64,000 nt of DNA from Ascarosepion bandense (taxonomy: Eukaryota; Mollusca; Cephalopoda; Sepiida; Sepiidae), in assembly GCA_037127315.1 (NCBI GenBank), contig JBBBDQ010001454.1:3004390-3068389 (forward strand), given 5' to 3'. Position 1 is the stretch's first letter, and the number at the start of each line of letters is the position of its first letter. Position numbers and translations under genes: made by a program. A model generated the notes under the pieces. It did no database searches. It was not told the origin of the DNA and saw only the letters and a list, made by a program, of their open reading frames with translations. This document shows positions 39,225 to 51,544 of this stretch, piece after piece.

Positions 39225-39850
39225 ATAATATAATAAGGTTTTGTTCTTGCTGCACAAGACCAATACTTGCTAACTAGAAATTATCAAGCACACATATTGA
39301 AAAATTGTGTTGACAATGATGCAGATTCTGTGATGAACATCCAAGTTGCACAGTGTTAATGTCCACTGAATATAAACTCGGTATGATAGTGGCCCAATAT
39401 CTGCACTGGAAAATATGCAACTTTTATGGAAATGAAACAAGAAACTGGTATGAATATTACTTAGACTCGGTTACAGAGATAGGACATGTAACAATTTCAG
39501 TGAAATTTACAATAGAACAATCAGAGTTAATCGCCAAGATATGGTGGTCAAAGACCACAAAAGCAGACTGTGCTCTCTTATTGATATGGCAGTCCATGCA
39601 GATTGGAATGTATCTTTGAAGGTCTTCAAAAACATCTATCAGAATACAAGAGGATATCTCAAAAATGTAACACATCAATAATTTCAGTTGTAGTTGAAGC
39701 CCTCGGATTGATTGGTAAAGGGTCTGATAGACTCACTGAAGGGATTCCTAGTTGTCTATGCCTTAAAGAAATACATAAATGTACTCACAAGTACAACTCA
39801 CACATTACGAAGTGCTTTATCTATGTAAAATGTGTGTCATTTTAGGTGAT
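39225..39850 (+). pseudogene. LINE with restriction-like endonuclease, C-terminal remnant (R4/R2-like)
   Basis: In shifting plus-strand frames I read QDQYLLTRNYQAHILKNC and STEYKLGMIVAQYLHWKICNFYG. These are followed by RQDMVVKDHKSRLCSLIDMA and VVEALGLIGKGSDRLTEGIP. This order is the zinc-finger and endonuclease end of non-LTR elements that use a restriction-enzyme-like nuclease, with the motif (R)PD-x14-D. Here P has become Q, while both Asp codons remain (39538-39540 and 39583-39585). Frameshifts and stops show it is dead. It could be the 3' counterpart of the element family at 62.5 kb. Confidence 0.65.
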
Positions 39851-40164
39851 AGATGTCATGTCAGTGGAAAATGTCATAAACCATTTCTGATCTTGGGTTT
39901 CTAGTTGGCAACCGGATGGAAATGTGTGTACATTTAAATAAATGAATAATTCATGAACACGAACACTCGGAAAAGTGGTTTAAGTCAAGACTAGAAAAAG
40001 TAACCAGAAACGAAAACTCCGATGTCTTTTGAAATATGAAGATACTAGAATACTCCAAACAAAACATTGCAGTTTTAAAAAGGAGAGTAGATTTTGCAAA
40101 ATTATGGACATAGGTTTTTTTAATGCTTGATTTGTTGAAAAGAAGAAAGAGTAAATGGTCAAAT

Positions 40165-40640
40165 ATCAGGAATTGAACTGGCAAATATAGAGGATCTGGA
40201 ATTGTAGTGAGGTGACTGTAATACCCACGGTTATCGAGGCTTTAGGTATTATCTGTAAAGGGGTTTATAAGTGGCTTACTAAAATCAATCCAAACATCGT
40301 CTTTAGAACTCTACAAAAAACTAAATTTCTATAAACAGCAGGAACCGTGAGTTATGCGTTAAACATCTGAAACTATTTCGAGCAAATTGATATTCAGCTG
40401 AACAAAAAATGTCTACTTTACATCTTTAAATCCAAGATGAAAGAAAACACCAACATAAATAATAATAATGATAATAATAAAAATAATAATAGATATGACA
40501 GAATTCGGATTGTACAAATATGACTAGACCTACAAATAAATTATCCAGCACAAAGCAAAGGTCTTCCTAAGAATAAAAAGAATAAGGTAGCCTGGAACTT
40601 TGATGGCCGTGCTGATCATATTATTGAAGCGAATGGCCGA
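40165..40640 (+). pseudogene. Second restriction-like-endonuclease LINE remnant
   Basis: VIPTVIEALGIICKGVYKWL at about 40220-40280, then FRTLQKTKFL and AGTVSYALNI, match the final segment of such LINEs (VP.VIGALG...LQKT..LGTA...R..L). A piece at about 40590-40640 (VAWNFDGRADHIIEANGRRY) resembles the start of the endonuclease domain (WDFxIxTDHxIEARRPDI). It comes after the C-terminal piece, so the remnants are either two copies or rearranged. Confidence 0.5.
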
Positions 40641-40649
40641 AGATATATA

Positions 40650-40965
40650 TTTTTTTAAATCATTTTTTAAAATCATTTCATCATTTCACATTTCAACGAG
40701 CAAGGCAGAAATGCCACTGATGAGCTGGGGGCTACATGACTGTAAAAATTAGAAAAGAGTGAGGAGTACAAACTAGTTAGAAAGGAGCAATAGAAAGCTG
40801 AGAATGCAGGTGCGATGACAGATATATAGGTAGAGAGAAAGGGAAGGATATACGGGGGTGGGGAGAGTGCTAGAGTCCAGTGGTTAATAGATGAGGATTG
40901 ACATTGCATTTAAATTTCTGGAGGTTGTAGCCGTCAGGATTATTCATAAACAACGAAAAAGAATA
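40650..40965 (-). mobile_element. SINE-like family B copy
   Basis: It begins with a T-run and atcatttcacatttcaacgagcaaggcagaaatgccactgatgagctgggggctacatgactg. It runs to gatgaggattgacattgcatttaaatttctggaggttgtagccgtcagg, which matches the inverse copy at 60.6 kb. It lies immediately after a LINE remnant. Confidence 0.75.
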
Positions 40966-41016
40966 TGCTTTATGCTAGATATGACTGTTCCAACGGACAA
41001 TACATTAAAAATGAGA

Positions 41017-41102
<86 letters not shown>
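41017..41102. repeat. (CA)n-(TA)n composite microsatellite
   Basis: A CA run passes into a long TA run. Confidence 0.95.
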
Positions 41103-41105
<3 letters not shown>

Positions 41106-41239
41106 TTCAGTTCACTGGTTGGGGACAGCTGGTACTTTGGTTCTATCTTCATCGAAATTTGCAGTGTTTTCAGATCAAATAATAATAAATGATAATTCTA
41201 GTGTCTTAAGAAATATTTTAAGCGTTTTCTTTTAAGTTT

Positions 41240-41345
41240 TTAACAAATTTATGGCTTGAAAAATTCTTTTAGGATTTGTGATATTTGAAAAAATCTGGAG
41301 CACAGATTTATATTTTGATAAGATTCGATAGCAGCACTCTCTTAG
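41240..41345. repeat. Dispersed repeat D, copy 2
   Basis: It contains attcttttaggatttgtgatatttgaaaaa and gataagattcgatagcagcactctct, shared with 37.3 kb. Confidence 0.6.
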
Positions 41346-41967
41346 ACGTTGTGGTATTTTCAAGTGACTTGTTATAAGTTGATCTTTAGCAAAAGACACA
41401 GGTCATCTGATGTTAGCACATAAATTCATTAATCTTTTCTAAAAGATATGGAAATAAAATTTTCAAAAATAAAATATTGACTGTCGCCATCATTATAGGC
41501 GCGTTTAAAATACTAACCTCGTAAAGTGATTGAAGAATCAAAACCAGTCAATCTTAAGCACTAGTTTATTTGATTATTTTTTCTTGTTTATTCTTAAAAA
41601 GTAAAATTAAGTCTGATGTAGCTGTTATTAATGTTAGCCGTTTAAGAAGGTAAAACCCGGGGACACCGAATCAAATACATGTACGCACTAAAAATAGCGT
41701 TTATAGTAATAAGTAGCCTTTGGGATTTGAAAAAGAAATCCCTCGACCGAAGGTCGAGAGCGAGGGAAAAGTTACTCACCCCAAAATAATTTTACTCGAT
41801 CGATTCCATTTTCTTAATAGTCGCCTTACGTAAACTTAACGTTAATTAAAATTCTAATGTGTTAAAAAAGATTTTAAAATGTTTTAAAATAATAACAACA
41901 AAATTTGATTAATAACAGCATAAACATTTTGATGATAAAACTTTGAATGAGCCCTTTTAACATCATG

Positions 41968-42031
41968 ATATGCTGTTTTTTTTTGTTTTTTGTTTTTTGT
42001 TTTTTGTTTTTTTGTTTTTTGTTTTTTATTT
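41968..42031. repeat. (GTTTTTT)n tandem repeat
   Basis: About eight 7-bp units of G followed by 6-7 T. Confidence 0.9.
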
Positions 42032-42744
42032 TGGAAATTGAGTGGCGATACCTAAATTTGTAGTCTCTTCAGTTTAACTACAACCTCTATTTCATAGATG
42101 ATAAAAAATAAAAAAATATGATTTTCTCAACGATTTTCTATAAAAAAAGTACTTACTTGTATAATTTGTTTTCGGTATGCGTTTTGTTTTTCTTTCAAAT
42201 GTTCGTTTTTACTTTTTGTAAGCTAGGAGGAAATAATGATGTTGAGTCAAGGATAATATTTTTTAAATGAGTTTCTAAAAATCTGTGAGCGTCTTTAATC
42301 TGGGCGACAGAGACATTTTGGGTTCACTCTAGAAGCGTTAATTAAACGAATGTTTACACTGACCAGGACGATAAAAGTGAAACAGGAGCTTGTCAATCTA
42401 AATTCCAGTTGTCAAATCTTGCTTTGATGATTGCAGGATGTCACTGTCTTTTGTTTAACCACACATTTCGGCGTAAATAAAGGGCCATGCATAAGACCAA
42501 AGAGTTCAATAATGTCATTGTAGGTCACTCTAAGTAACTTGTGAATCTTCAATGGCATACTTTTGGGTTGTAAAAGGAATCAGATTTCTTTTTGTCTATA
42601 TTTGAAGGGACACGTTTCATTGCGAGATTTTTAATCGACCGCGGGCGAGTAAAGCAACAAATTTTAATCGTCCAATTAAGTTTTTAATCGACTGAGTCGA
42701 TCGGACGAGTGAAATCTCAAAGGATGGTAATAAGAATATTAATA

Positions 42745-43075
42745 TTATATAGTGGCCGAGTAGTTAAAACGTTTGGTTTTTCTGACTACAAGATCCGGGT
42801 TTGAATTTCCCCATGATCGATTATCAGTCTGGAACCTGAAGAACCCCAAATTGGGTAGAAACTTTGGGAACCGTCGATGTTCGTGACCTGGCCTTGTTGA
42901 TTACGCTAGGGGACGTGCACTCTCCCTCTAAGGTCCCCCTCAGCATAGTTGCGGTATACACTCTGTGAATGCTGAAAAACTACAAATGTGCTTGAACCAG
43001 CGTCTGCAACAGGAATTAGCAAGCTGCCCTCGGATACCGTCTGAAAGTAATATCCCAAAATTAACCTAATAGTTG
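42745..43075 (+). mobile_element. tRNA-derived SINE, family C
   Basis: A Leu/Ser-tRNA-like head on the plus strand has an A box TGGCCGAGTAG (42753-42763) and a B box GGGTTTGAATTTCC (42797-42810). An unrelated body follows (tagaaactttgggaacc...cagcatagttgcggtatac). The head resembles a pol III promoter but not a functional tRNA: no full cloverleaf can be drawn. The 3' end is estimated from loss of the GC-richer body. Confidence 0.65.
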
Positions 43076-44109
43076 AAAATCTTACAGATGCCCACTGACA
43101 ATTATCAGAAACTAGTAGTTTTGCTAAAATCTACGAGATTGAGAAAAATACTGAAGTATTTAGGAGGAGACTTCTTGTTAGTTGATATCTAGTGAAAATA
43201 TCCAAATAGCATTAACATGATAACTAAAGCAATCCAAGATCGCAGTAGAATTCTAAGTAGAATATAAAAAGTATGCAAAAGATATCAAATACACTGATAC
43301 GCTGGGAATTATGCAGACTACCTGAGATTGGTCACGTAAATAAATGATACCACAAGACAGAGTCTGTTCCATAGAATAAACAGAAAGAAGCAGTCTGGGA
43401 TTTTGACATTCAGAATGACCCATTCAAGCATGTCTATTGGATCTAGATAAATGGAAGATAAAATCTGCAAAATCATCAAACCAGCCAATTACAGCAGATT
43501 GCATAGGATAAAAAGGCTAAAACAAAAACAAAAAAGATTATAACAGGATTAGTCCCGGGAAATGAAGAATCTCTTTTAAATATCTTGATTCGTATACCTA
43601 ATAACTTTAACATTTTGGAACCGTGTTCCAACCATGCAAACTTTGATTAGAGAGACTAAACATTTATGCACACATCATGCCTGTGTCAACGTGAAGACGG
43701 TATGAGAAATTTGATCCTTCTATTCAGAGAAACAGCCAACCGTAGATCTATAAATGTATTTAAAAAAACAACAACCGTGGCTATATAAATGCATGTAAAA
43801 AATGTTTAATTCTTGCCAGTGAAAATAGTAGAGATTTGACCAAAGGGCTGTTTAATCAACAGTATTTTTAGAAAAATAGTCTAAACCCTTCCTTCTGGAA
43901 AAAAGAAGAATTGAAATTTACTAATGCGAGAATTACAAAATTAATAACACCGAATAAAGCTGTACAGCTATAAAGCGATGTAATGAAAAAGAAAAAAATC
44001 ATCAGCATCGAAGACAGTACTGACCAAACTATAAAATCAAGACAATGATGTGTCGTCTCACTGGATTTATTTAACAACAATTCTGAGATAACTAGAAGTG
44101 CTGCTAGGT

Positions 44110-44920
44110 TTCGTCATTGGTGTCCACAATCTTAACAACGTATGACACGCAGATGACACATTGCAGATAGCAGACACGGAAATGAAACTACAAGACTTCC
44201 TACAGAATGTAGCTAAAGAAAGCGAGAAGAAAAGATTGACTATAAACTACAAGAAAACAGAATGCATGGTCATCAGCAAAAAGAGAAACCCAACATGTCA
44301 ATTTCAGGTCGAGGATACTAAATTCAAGCAGGTACAGAAATTTAAATATCCAGGGTCACGGTTCTAACAGAGGACAGAAAGAGCAATATTGATATCCGAA
44401 TGTTTATTGAGATGGCCAAGGACTCATTCCAAAAGCTGAGTAAAAAGAGACAGGAAAATTTTGTTGGAAACAAATAAAAGAGTACTGGACTGTCGCGTGA
44501 TATCTATCCTCATATATGACAGCGAATGCTATAGAACTTCATCAAAAATGAAGGAAAAACTCAAAGCAACATAAATGTGGTTCTACAGAAGGATGCTGAG
44601 CATAACATGGACCGAATATGTGAGCAAAGACAAGGTTTTGAAGGAAATAGAAACAGAAAGGCAACTTTTAACATCAGGAAGTGGCAGTTAAACTTTCTTG
44701 GTCACGTAATACGGAAGAACTTTGAGAATCTGATACTAACAGGGAAGATAGCGGGAAAGGAAGACAAGGGAAAATAGCGCGTCACATACTTAATAGGCTT
44801 AAGCAAAAGGATAGCAGAGCAGGAGTTTGGAGAAAAAATACGACAAAATATATCAAGAGCAATAATGTACAGGAAGATGTGGAGGGTTAAAGTGACTCTA
44901 CACATAAAAGAATAACTACA
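44110..44920 (+). pseudogene. RTE-like LINE, 3' half, decayed copy 3
   Basis: The RT catalytic motif appears as HADDTLQIADTEMKLQDF (HADD at 44146-44157), with Tyr changed to His and a stop codon just before it. It continues INYKKTECMVISKKRNP and FKYPGSRF. After a gap come WFYRRMLSITWTEYVS and then, after a frameshift, NIRKWQLNFLGHVIRK and TGKIAGKED. This is the same family and order as the copies at 24.3 and 28.3 kb, on the opposite strand. Confidence 0.75.
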
Positions 44921-45119
44921 TAAAATTATAATGTGCAATAAAATAGACAAACTGGTTTACCTCAGAAAACTGGATTAACAATGATTCTATGGAATCTTCA
45001 GGAAAGAAAGAAAGAAAGAAAGAAATTAGAAAAGGCATAATTTAGGGTAACGCAAATGATATTTCGAAAGTGAAACAAAATTACAAATAGCTGATGAAAC
45101 TAAACATAATTAAACGAAC

Positions 45120-46890
45120 ATTGTGCGTAAAATAGGAATTAAAAACTCCGAGGCCGAAATGAAATTGTTTATTAAAATCAGAGAAATACTGATGTGCTTG
45201 CTGGAGTATGGAAGAAATTTGTCGTCACTTGATGACCCAAGAAAATTAAATATATTATTAAACGCTGAAGTAAAAAAAATAAAAAGACACAAAATATACT
45301 TATTAAAGGAGACAAATCCAACAACATATATCAAATAAACTCAAGAGAATATGAAAAAAAGATAAATGAAAAATCACAAAATCTTATAAAAACGTCCCGG
45401 ATTCCTATATTGAAAACATCAACAAGGAAGCTAAAATTATTAGAGACAAATTAAATTTAAGTCAAAAAATAAAAATTTTAACGGGCAAACAAGCTTTCTT
45501 ATCAAGGACCATAAAGAAGATTTTCCCATCATACCGACTTATAAATCCAACAAAAACAGAAATGGAGAAATTAAGCCGTTAAATATTTAGAAATATTTGT
45601 GACTTACTAAGAACAGCTACTCAAGCTAACCAGTGAAAGAACACAAGTGATTGCATTTCCTGGTTCCAAAAAATCGAATACAAAAATAAATACACGTTCA
45701 TTAAATATGACATAAAAAACTTTTACCAATCAATTTCTGAAAACATTTTAATGGAAGCGTTTAATTTTGCTAAAAGGTACATAAAGGTACCATCTGAAAA
45801 TACTGATATAATCATACATTGCCGCAAAGCAATACTTTTCCACAAAAGTAAAGTATGGATTAAAAAATCAAACAACAGCTTATTTGATGTACTAAAAGGA
45901 TCGTATGATGGAGCAGAAATTTCAGAATTGATGGACATATACATTTTTTAAAAAATCAACAAAATAATCCACATAGACAACCACAGATTATATAGAAATG
46001 ATGGATTAATGATAGCAACGGACAACAAAAGAGAAAATGATGAAATAAGGAAAAAGCTTTTCAAACTATTCAAAAAACTAGATTTTGATATAATAGTAGA
46101 AACAAATAGAAAAGTAGTACAATATTTAGATGTGGAATTTAATTTACAAACTGGCATTGTCTTGCTATACATGAAAACAAGCTCTAAGTTAAAATACATA
46201 AACACAAAATCCAATCATCCCAAAAGTATAATTAGGCACATTCACAAAGGAATAGAACACAAACTCTCAAATAATTCGTCAAACAAAACAATATTTGAAG
46301 AAAAGAAAAATATCTATGAAGATGCACTAAGAAAATCAGGCCATAAAAACATTTTACAATATAATTCTCAAGCAAACAGATAAACAAAAAAACGATAATA
46401 GAAAACGAAACATTATCTGGTTCAACCTACCATTTAATTTAGAGGTAAAGACCAAAATAGGAGAAATATTTTTTTAAACTGATAGATAGACACTTTCCAA
46501 AAGGATCAGAACTAAACAAAAGTTTCAACAGAAACACAATCAAGCTAAGTTATAGTTGTACTAGTAATTTAGATAGTTTCATGAAAACACAAAACGCCAG
46601 AAACTTAGATAGCATTGTACAAAACAAGACAACTAATAAATAATGCAACTGCAGGGACAAAAATAAATGTGCACTTGAAGAACTTTGCAACACAAAAGAA
46701 GTCATTTACAGGGCAAGGGTAAATGACTTAAATGGCCAAAATATATTTGGGATCAACCAAAGACATCTTTAAGTCTAGGGGTTTCAATCACAAGTTTACA
46801 TTCAAAATAGAAAACTTTAAAAGCTGTACAAAATTGGCTAGCCACGTGTGGAAATTAAAATCAAAATATGGAAAAGACCAGCCGTTTTAA
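45120..46890 (+). pseudogene. Penelope-like retroelement (RT plus GIY-YIG-like end), decayed
   Basis: Consecutive blocks of one retroelement ORF are readable across several frames. They are LSSLDDPRKLNILL; KDHK (45504-45515); INPTKTEMEKLS; RT motif A-like DIKNFYQSIS (45709 onward); GSYDGAEISEL (from about 45898); the catalytic motif as YRNDGL (45991-46008); and VETNRKVVQYLDVEF. Then come IIWFNLPFN (about 46412), FNRNTIKLSYSC, a Cys-rich CNCRDKNKCALEELC (46644 on), and IYRARVND as the start of a GIY-YIG-like domain. The order fits Penelope-like elements or a closely related GIY-YIG retroelement group. The class name is from memory. The first catalytic Asp of the RT box is Asn, and there are several stops and frameshifts, so the copy is inactive. 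Confidence 0.7.
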
Positions 46891-47250
46891 AAACAAAAAA
46901 GAAAGAAAACATTTTATATTTTTGATCTGACCTAAAGGGACTTTTGTGTATAATTATACTATTTTTTATTTTTTATTGAAAGAAGAAATCCTGTATTCCC
47001 CAAAATATAACCTATATTTTCAAATTTAGAAGTTGAACTTCATTCTGATTTGTTAAATTAAACACACACATATTTTGTCTGTCTTTCCACATTCATATTA
47101 ACTCTTTAAATAACAAACGTATTGTTGCCTACATTTAAATGAAAATCGTTTTCACATCAATGAGCTAAAATTGCTGCTGAGGAGTTAAAATCTCGAAACA
47201 TAAAAATTTCCGTGTCTCAATGTAAACTATATTAATTTTAAATAAAAAAA

Positions 47251-47257
<7 letters not shown>

Positions 47258-47335
<78 letters not shown>
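47258..47335. repeat. (TA)n-(TG)n composite microsatellite
   Basis: A TA run of about 18 units is followed by a TG run of about 20 units. Confidence 0.95.
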
Positions 47336-47336
<1 letters not shown>

Positions 47337-47429
47337 TTTCCTATGCACACACTTATATTTACGCATGTATGTTAGGTGTTTACCGATGCAAAAAGAATAT
47401 GAAATAAATGATTTTATCCTTTAGTGTAT

Positions 47430-47560
47430 TATTATGGTCCTGGAACAGATTAATTAGAACAGTAACCAAATAGTTTGCCTGACTGCTCTTAGAATTGCGA
47501 GTTTGATCCTCACTGGACGTCTCACTATTATGTTCCTCTGTCATACTAACCTAAGATGAG
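47430..47560 (+). mobile_element. Possible tRNA-derived SINE head
   Basis: gcgagtttgatcctcactgg resembles a B box in a tRNA-like context, with a weak A box about 45 bp upstream (gaacagtaaccaaatag). Only the head is suggested, and the similarity may be chance. Confidence 0.3.
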
Positions 47561-48560
47561 TAAATATTTGCATAAACATATAGAAAGAATTCAATTTAAT
47601 AAGACGAATTGCTTTCGCTTGTTCAAAGAAGACACACTTTGTACCTTGATTTTGGTTTAATTTTCTTGTTTTCAAATATTTTTATTGTAGATTTGGAGTT
47701 CCGAAAAGTATCCTTAAATTGAATTGAATTTTTTTCGTAAAAAAGAAGAAAATTATAAATGTACAAAACTAACTTCTTGAATGACTTTCTTTTGAATGTA
47801 TATTTCTTTTTCCGTTACAATAAGAAGGGTAAAATACGAAACAGTAGGCACCTTTTGATAAGCTAATTAAATTTCACTACTCTTTAACTTAGTTATAGAG
47901 ATGGTAATAATACTAGAAATATCTAATAAATATTGTATTAGCGATAAGGACCCATATCTATATGTGCCGTTTGGAAAATCATAAGGGAGTAACTGTTGGC
48001 AATTTACAAACACAAGCAAGACGGAAACATCTTAAGGGAAGTCGAATAAATGTTTTGGAAATGAGGTCGAGCCAAATAGTTATTACATTGCATTTAGTTG
48101 TATTCAACAAGCGTTACAAGTGTTTATTGATATGCATTTGAGAATAGAAATAAAAATGTGTAAAGCATTCATAATGTTCTGTTCAATATTCTTAACACAA
48201 AAAGAAATTAGTCTCATTGTGTAGCATAATGGGTAGAAATTAAAACAGAGTAGTGAACAATTCAATGTTTGCTGGATGATTAATTGTTTGAACCATAGTT
48301 TTGTATTATATATATATCAAAGAATATACAATTTCTGCATAGGTTACGCCCTCTGGTCGGTTTCATTAGAATTTTTGAAATTTGTAGTCGTCTGTAAATT
48401 GACAATGGCAGCCGCGCAATTCAAATACTGATCAGGCAACACACAGATGTGATTTCACTTCAAAACACACGAATTTTAATAAAAACAACAATTGAAGGAC
48501 ATTCGTTATTTATAGAAGTGGAGTACAACGTAGACATAGCTGTTGGGAAAGTAACTTGTA

Positions 48561-49860
48561 TGAGGGTGTGCTGAAAAATTCAAAGGCTGACTATGAAGAA
48601 AAACTGTAAAATTTTACATGCATAAATTCCAACTTTTTATATTATGTATTGCATTGTTTCTTTTTAGGTAAACTGACATCTGGCTGTTCAAAGAAGATTT
48701 TAGTTGTAATTTACAGCGACAAATCATTACAATGGGAAAAATTTGGTATCGTGGTTTTATTAAGTACATGGAGAAAAAGGGTTTAGTCCCCAAGGACATT
48801 CATGATGACATCGTTGCTACATCAGATAACCCTTCAGTTTTTCAACCGTGAGAAAGTGGGCAACTGAATTTAGGAAGAGTTTTGAAGATGACCTAGGATC
48901 TAGAAGTTTTGCAACTACCACTACCGAGACAAACATTGATCGTGATAGATGACAGGTGAATGACTATAAATCATATAGCCAATGCTATTCGTACATCTTG
49001 TAAGGGACTTGAGAATATTCTGCACAATGAACTTGGCATGACGAAAGTTTCTCCTCGATGGGTTCCACGTTTTCTTACACCTGAGCAAAATCCAATCAGT
49101 ATGATAACATCACGGGAAAAATTTAACCTTTTTTGAGGCAGATCTAGCTGGATTCTTTGAACGTTTCTTAATCCAAGACGAGTGTTGGGTTCACAACTTT
49201 GAAGCAGAAACAAAGAGACAGTGCATGCAGGGGAAACTTCACCTGCTTCAATAAGGCTATGTTCGTTTCATCTGCAGGAAAATCGACAGTCCTATTCTTT
49301 CTGGGGGGAGGTAAAATATTTTTATCGAATATTTTTAAAATGGCAACAATATCAATAAAGAGTAGTATGCCAAATTACAGAATCAGTTACGAAAGGCTAT
49401 CCTAATAAAATGCCCAGAAAAACTGACGAAAAGAGCTTTGTTTCATCAGGACAACGCTTCAGTACACAAGTCCTTCGATTTCAAAGATTGTTGTACGCGA
49501 TTGTGGCTTTGAACTAGTAGATTTTTCCATTCTCCATCTATCATCTGTTCCCCAACCAGTATTGCAATGATTATGACGTCATATCTGCTTTTGATGATAC
49601 TTAATTTATTTCATTTTTTTTTTTTTAGCAACAGGATGAAAGCTTCTTCAACAATGGGATCCAAGCACTACAATATAGAGGAAAGAAGTTTGTGGACCAA
49701 CCTCATTTTGTTACATTACGTTGGTCAGGCTATCATATTTTCAACCGACCCTCGTACGCCACATTTTTACCTCCGGAAAACAGACAATTTAAAAAGTCAA
49801 TTTTGTTTAGAAAGAAAATTGCATTGAGAAAGCCATTGGCTTGGTAAGTCACATCTGTAC
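48561..49860 (+). pseudogene. Dead mariner transposon (DD34D transposase)
   Basis: A TA (48559-48560) precedes tgagggtgtgctgaaaaattc, a mariner-like left end. Plus-strand reading in shifting frames gives VRKWATEFRKSFEDDLGSRS, AIRTSCKGLENILHNELGM, TKVSPRWVPRFLTPEQ and FFERFLIQDECW. Further on it gives YYAKLQNQLRKA, LFHQDNASVHKS, YDVISAFDD and FFNNGIQALQYRGKKFVD. Catalytic Asp 1 is in DECW (49177-49179) and Asp 2 in HQDN (49450-49452). The third Asp, expected in PYSPDLAPSDYHLFP, is missing: at 49525-49551 the reading goes from PFS straight to IYHLFPN. Total length near 1.3 kb is normal. The right inverted repeat is not recognisable. Confidence 0.85.
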
Positions 49861-51540
49861 TCAGGCAAATAGACACTTTAAAAAACGAATTTGTTAAAAA
49901 ATATATATTGTAAAACCTAAATAATTGATGCTATGAAATCATGAATAAAATCTAGATGTCATCATACATAAATGCTTTAAATTTGTTTATATATTTCCTT
50001 AGTGACGAATAATCATGTTGCATAATACTTATTCTCACAATTCTTTCTTTGTAAGCTGGTCTTTGAAAGCAGCATTTTTTTCCTAGTAGAAGTCATACAA
50101 TGCTTCGTCTGGAAATAAGAGATGAGTCTCGCAGACTCTTGTCTGATTGTGTAAATCAAACCACAGTGTCAAAGATTCCATTTCAGCAATGTGTGTCACA
50201 TTCTTTATCATGCGCAGATATTAAGAAAAGCCTCCAACTGACCACACAGACATTGAAAATAGGGAAAATAAGAAAATATCTTTCTTTGTATAAAGTAATG
50301 ACTTTTTTGCGAGTGGAAGGATTCTTAGGATTTGCAACAAAAATTATATACTGATTTTATTAGGATTTATTTTTGAATTTTTAGATAAAACACTTTAATT
50401 CATCTTATTACAAAGAAGCAGCATCAATAGCACGAGAAAGTAATTTTAGTAATAGTATAATAATAATGAAAATTCTTCCTTTTCAAGAAATAACTCTTGC
50501 TTTACTGGCATGTAAAAATAAATGGCGGAGAAATTGAAGAAAAAATGAGCAGATTTATATCATATTATGCAATGGGTGGCCACACTTGCTTCATGTAAGA
50601 GTGTCATATGATTCAGATGTTTGAGAGCTGCAATACATGAACAAAATTTACACATGTGTTTTTGTTGCATATAGTTACAAAATTTTGATATAAATATTAA
50701 GAAATGCATGTATGAAATAATATTTATTATGTATGCAGGTTTTTAATCTGTTAATTTGTATTTGTAACCACAAAGTGTAAATATTTTCAAATGCTTTAAA
50801 ATCTTGATTGATGATTGTTTTAACTATATTAAGCGCATTTAATACGGTAATGAACTACAGGAATTTACCTTTCATATTAACTGTGATGAAAAAAGGTGCT
50901 AAGCCAACATATTACCACGAGCTGCATATTAAATATCAATGAGCTGCTTGTGGTTCGCAAGCTGCGGTTTGTCCATTCCTGTTATATTCACTGTATCGTC
51001 AAGCCTTTCCTGGCAAAAGAGTCTCGTGCTCAACCCATGAAAGATAGTATACCGAGATGTAGAATACAAGTTCAGATCTTGTCAAGAACTACTTCATTAA
51101 TTTTAATTTTGTGTCAAAGAGTATATCAACGCAGTGTATTACCAGCAAAAAAACAAAAAAAAACCAAAAAAAAACACAAGAATAAGAGATTTAAAAAAGA
51201 AAATATTAAGACTTAAAAAGTATATATGTTATTTTATATTCAGTCCTAGTTTTTCTGTTGGTTCTTTCATTATTGACTTAATCTGTAACGTGCCTGTCAG
51301 ATCATAGGTGCCATTCTTTCCTGTATCACACGGTATCTAATCTCGTGTTCGTTCTCGGTGAAATGAGAAAGTTACACGTGAAGTTGCAGAAGAAGCTAAA
51401 ACAAAAAGTACGTAAAATTTAACGCCTCAAATTTTTGCATGCTCTATGCATAGGAAACTTTGCTTTTTGCATTAACTTTTCAAAAATACTGCAACATCAG
51501 TCTAACAATATATGCTAAAAATCAACGTAAGAGTAAAAAA
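49861..51540. other. AT-rich DNA without recognisable genes
   Basis: I see no domain, repeat family or RNA gene. Short frames such as 50100-50354 and 50896-51216 (plus) lack recognisable similarity. The latter ends in an A-rich, Lys-coding stretch. Confidence 0.5.
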
Positions 51541-51544
51541 TACA

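Noticed and set aside
42753..42810. Possible tRNA-Leu/Ser gene
   Set aside because: The B-box arm is degenerate (TTTGAATTTCC) and no acceptor stem pairs. A SINE body follows.
43200..43450. Possible further endonuclease-LINE piece (VWDFDIQND)
   Set aside because: Only one short phrase resembles the WDFxIxTDH motif and the surrounding frames do not continue the domain.
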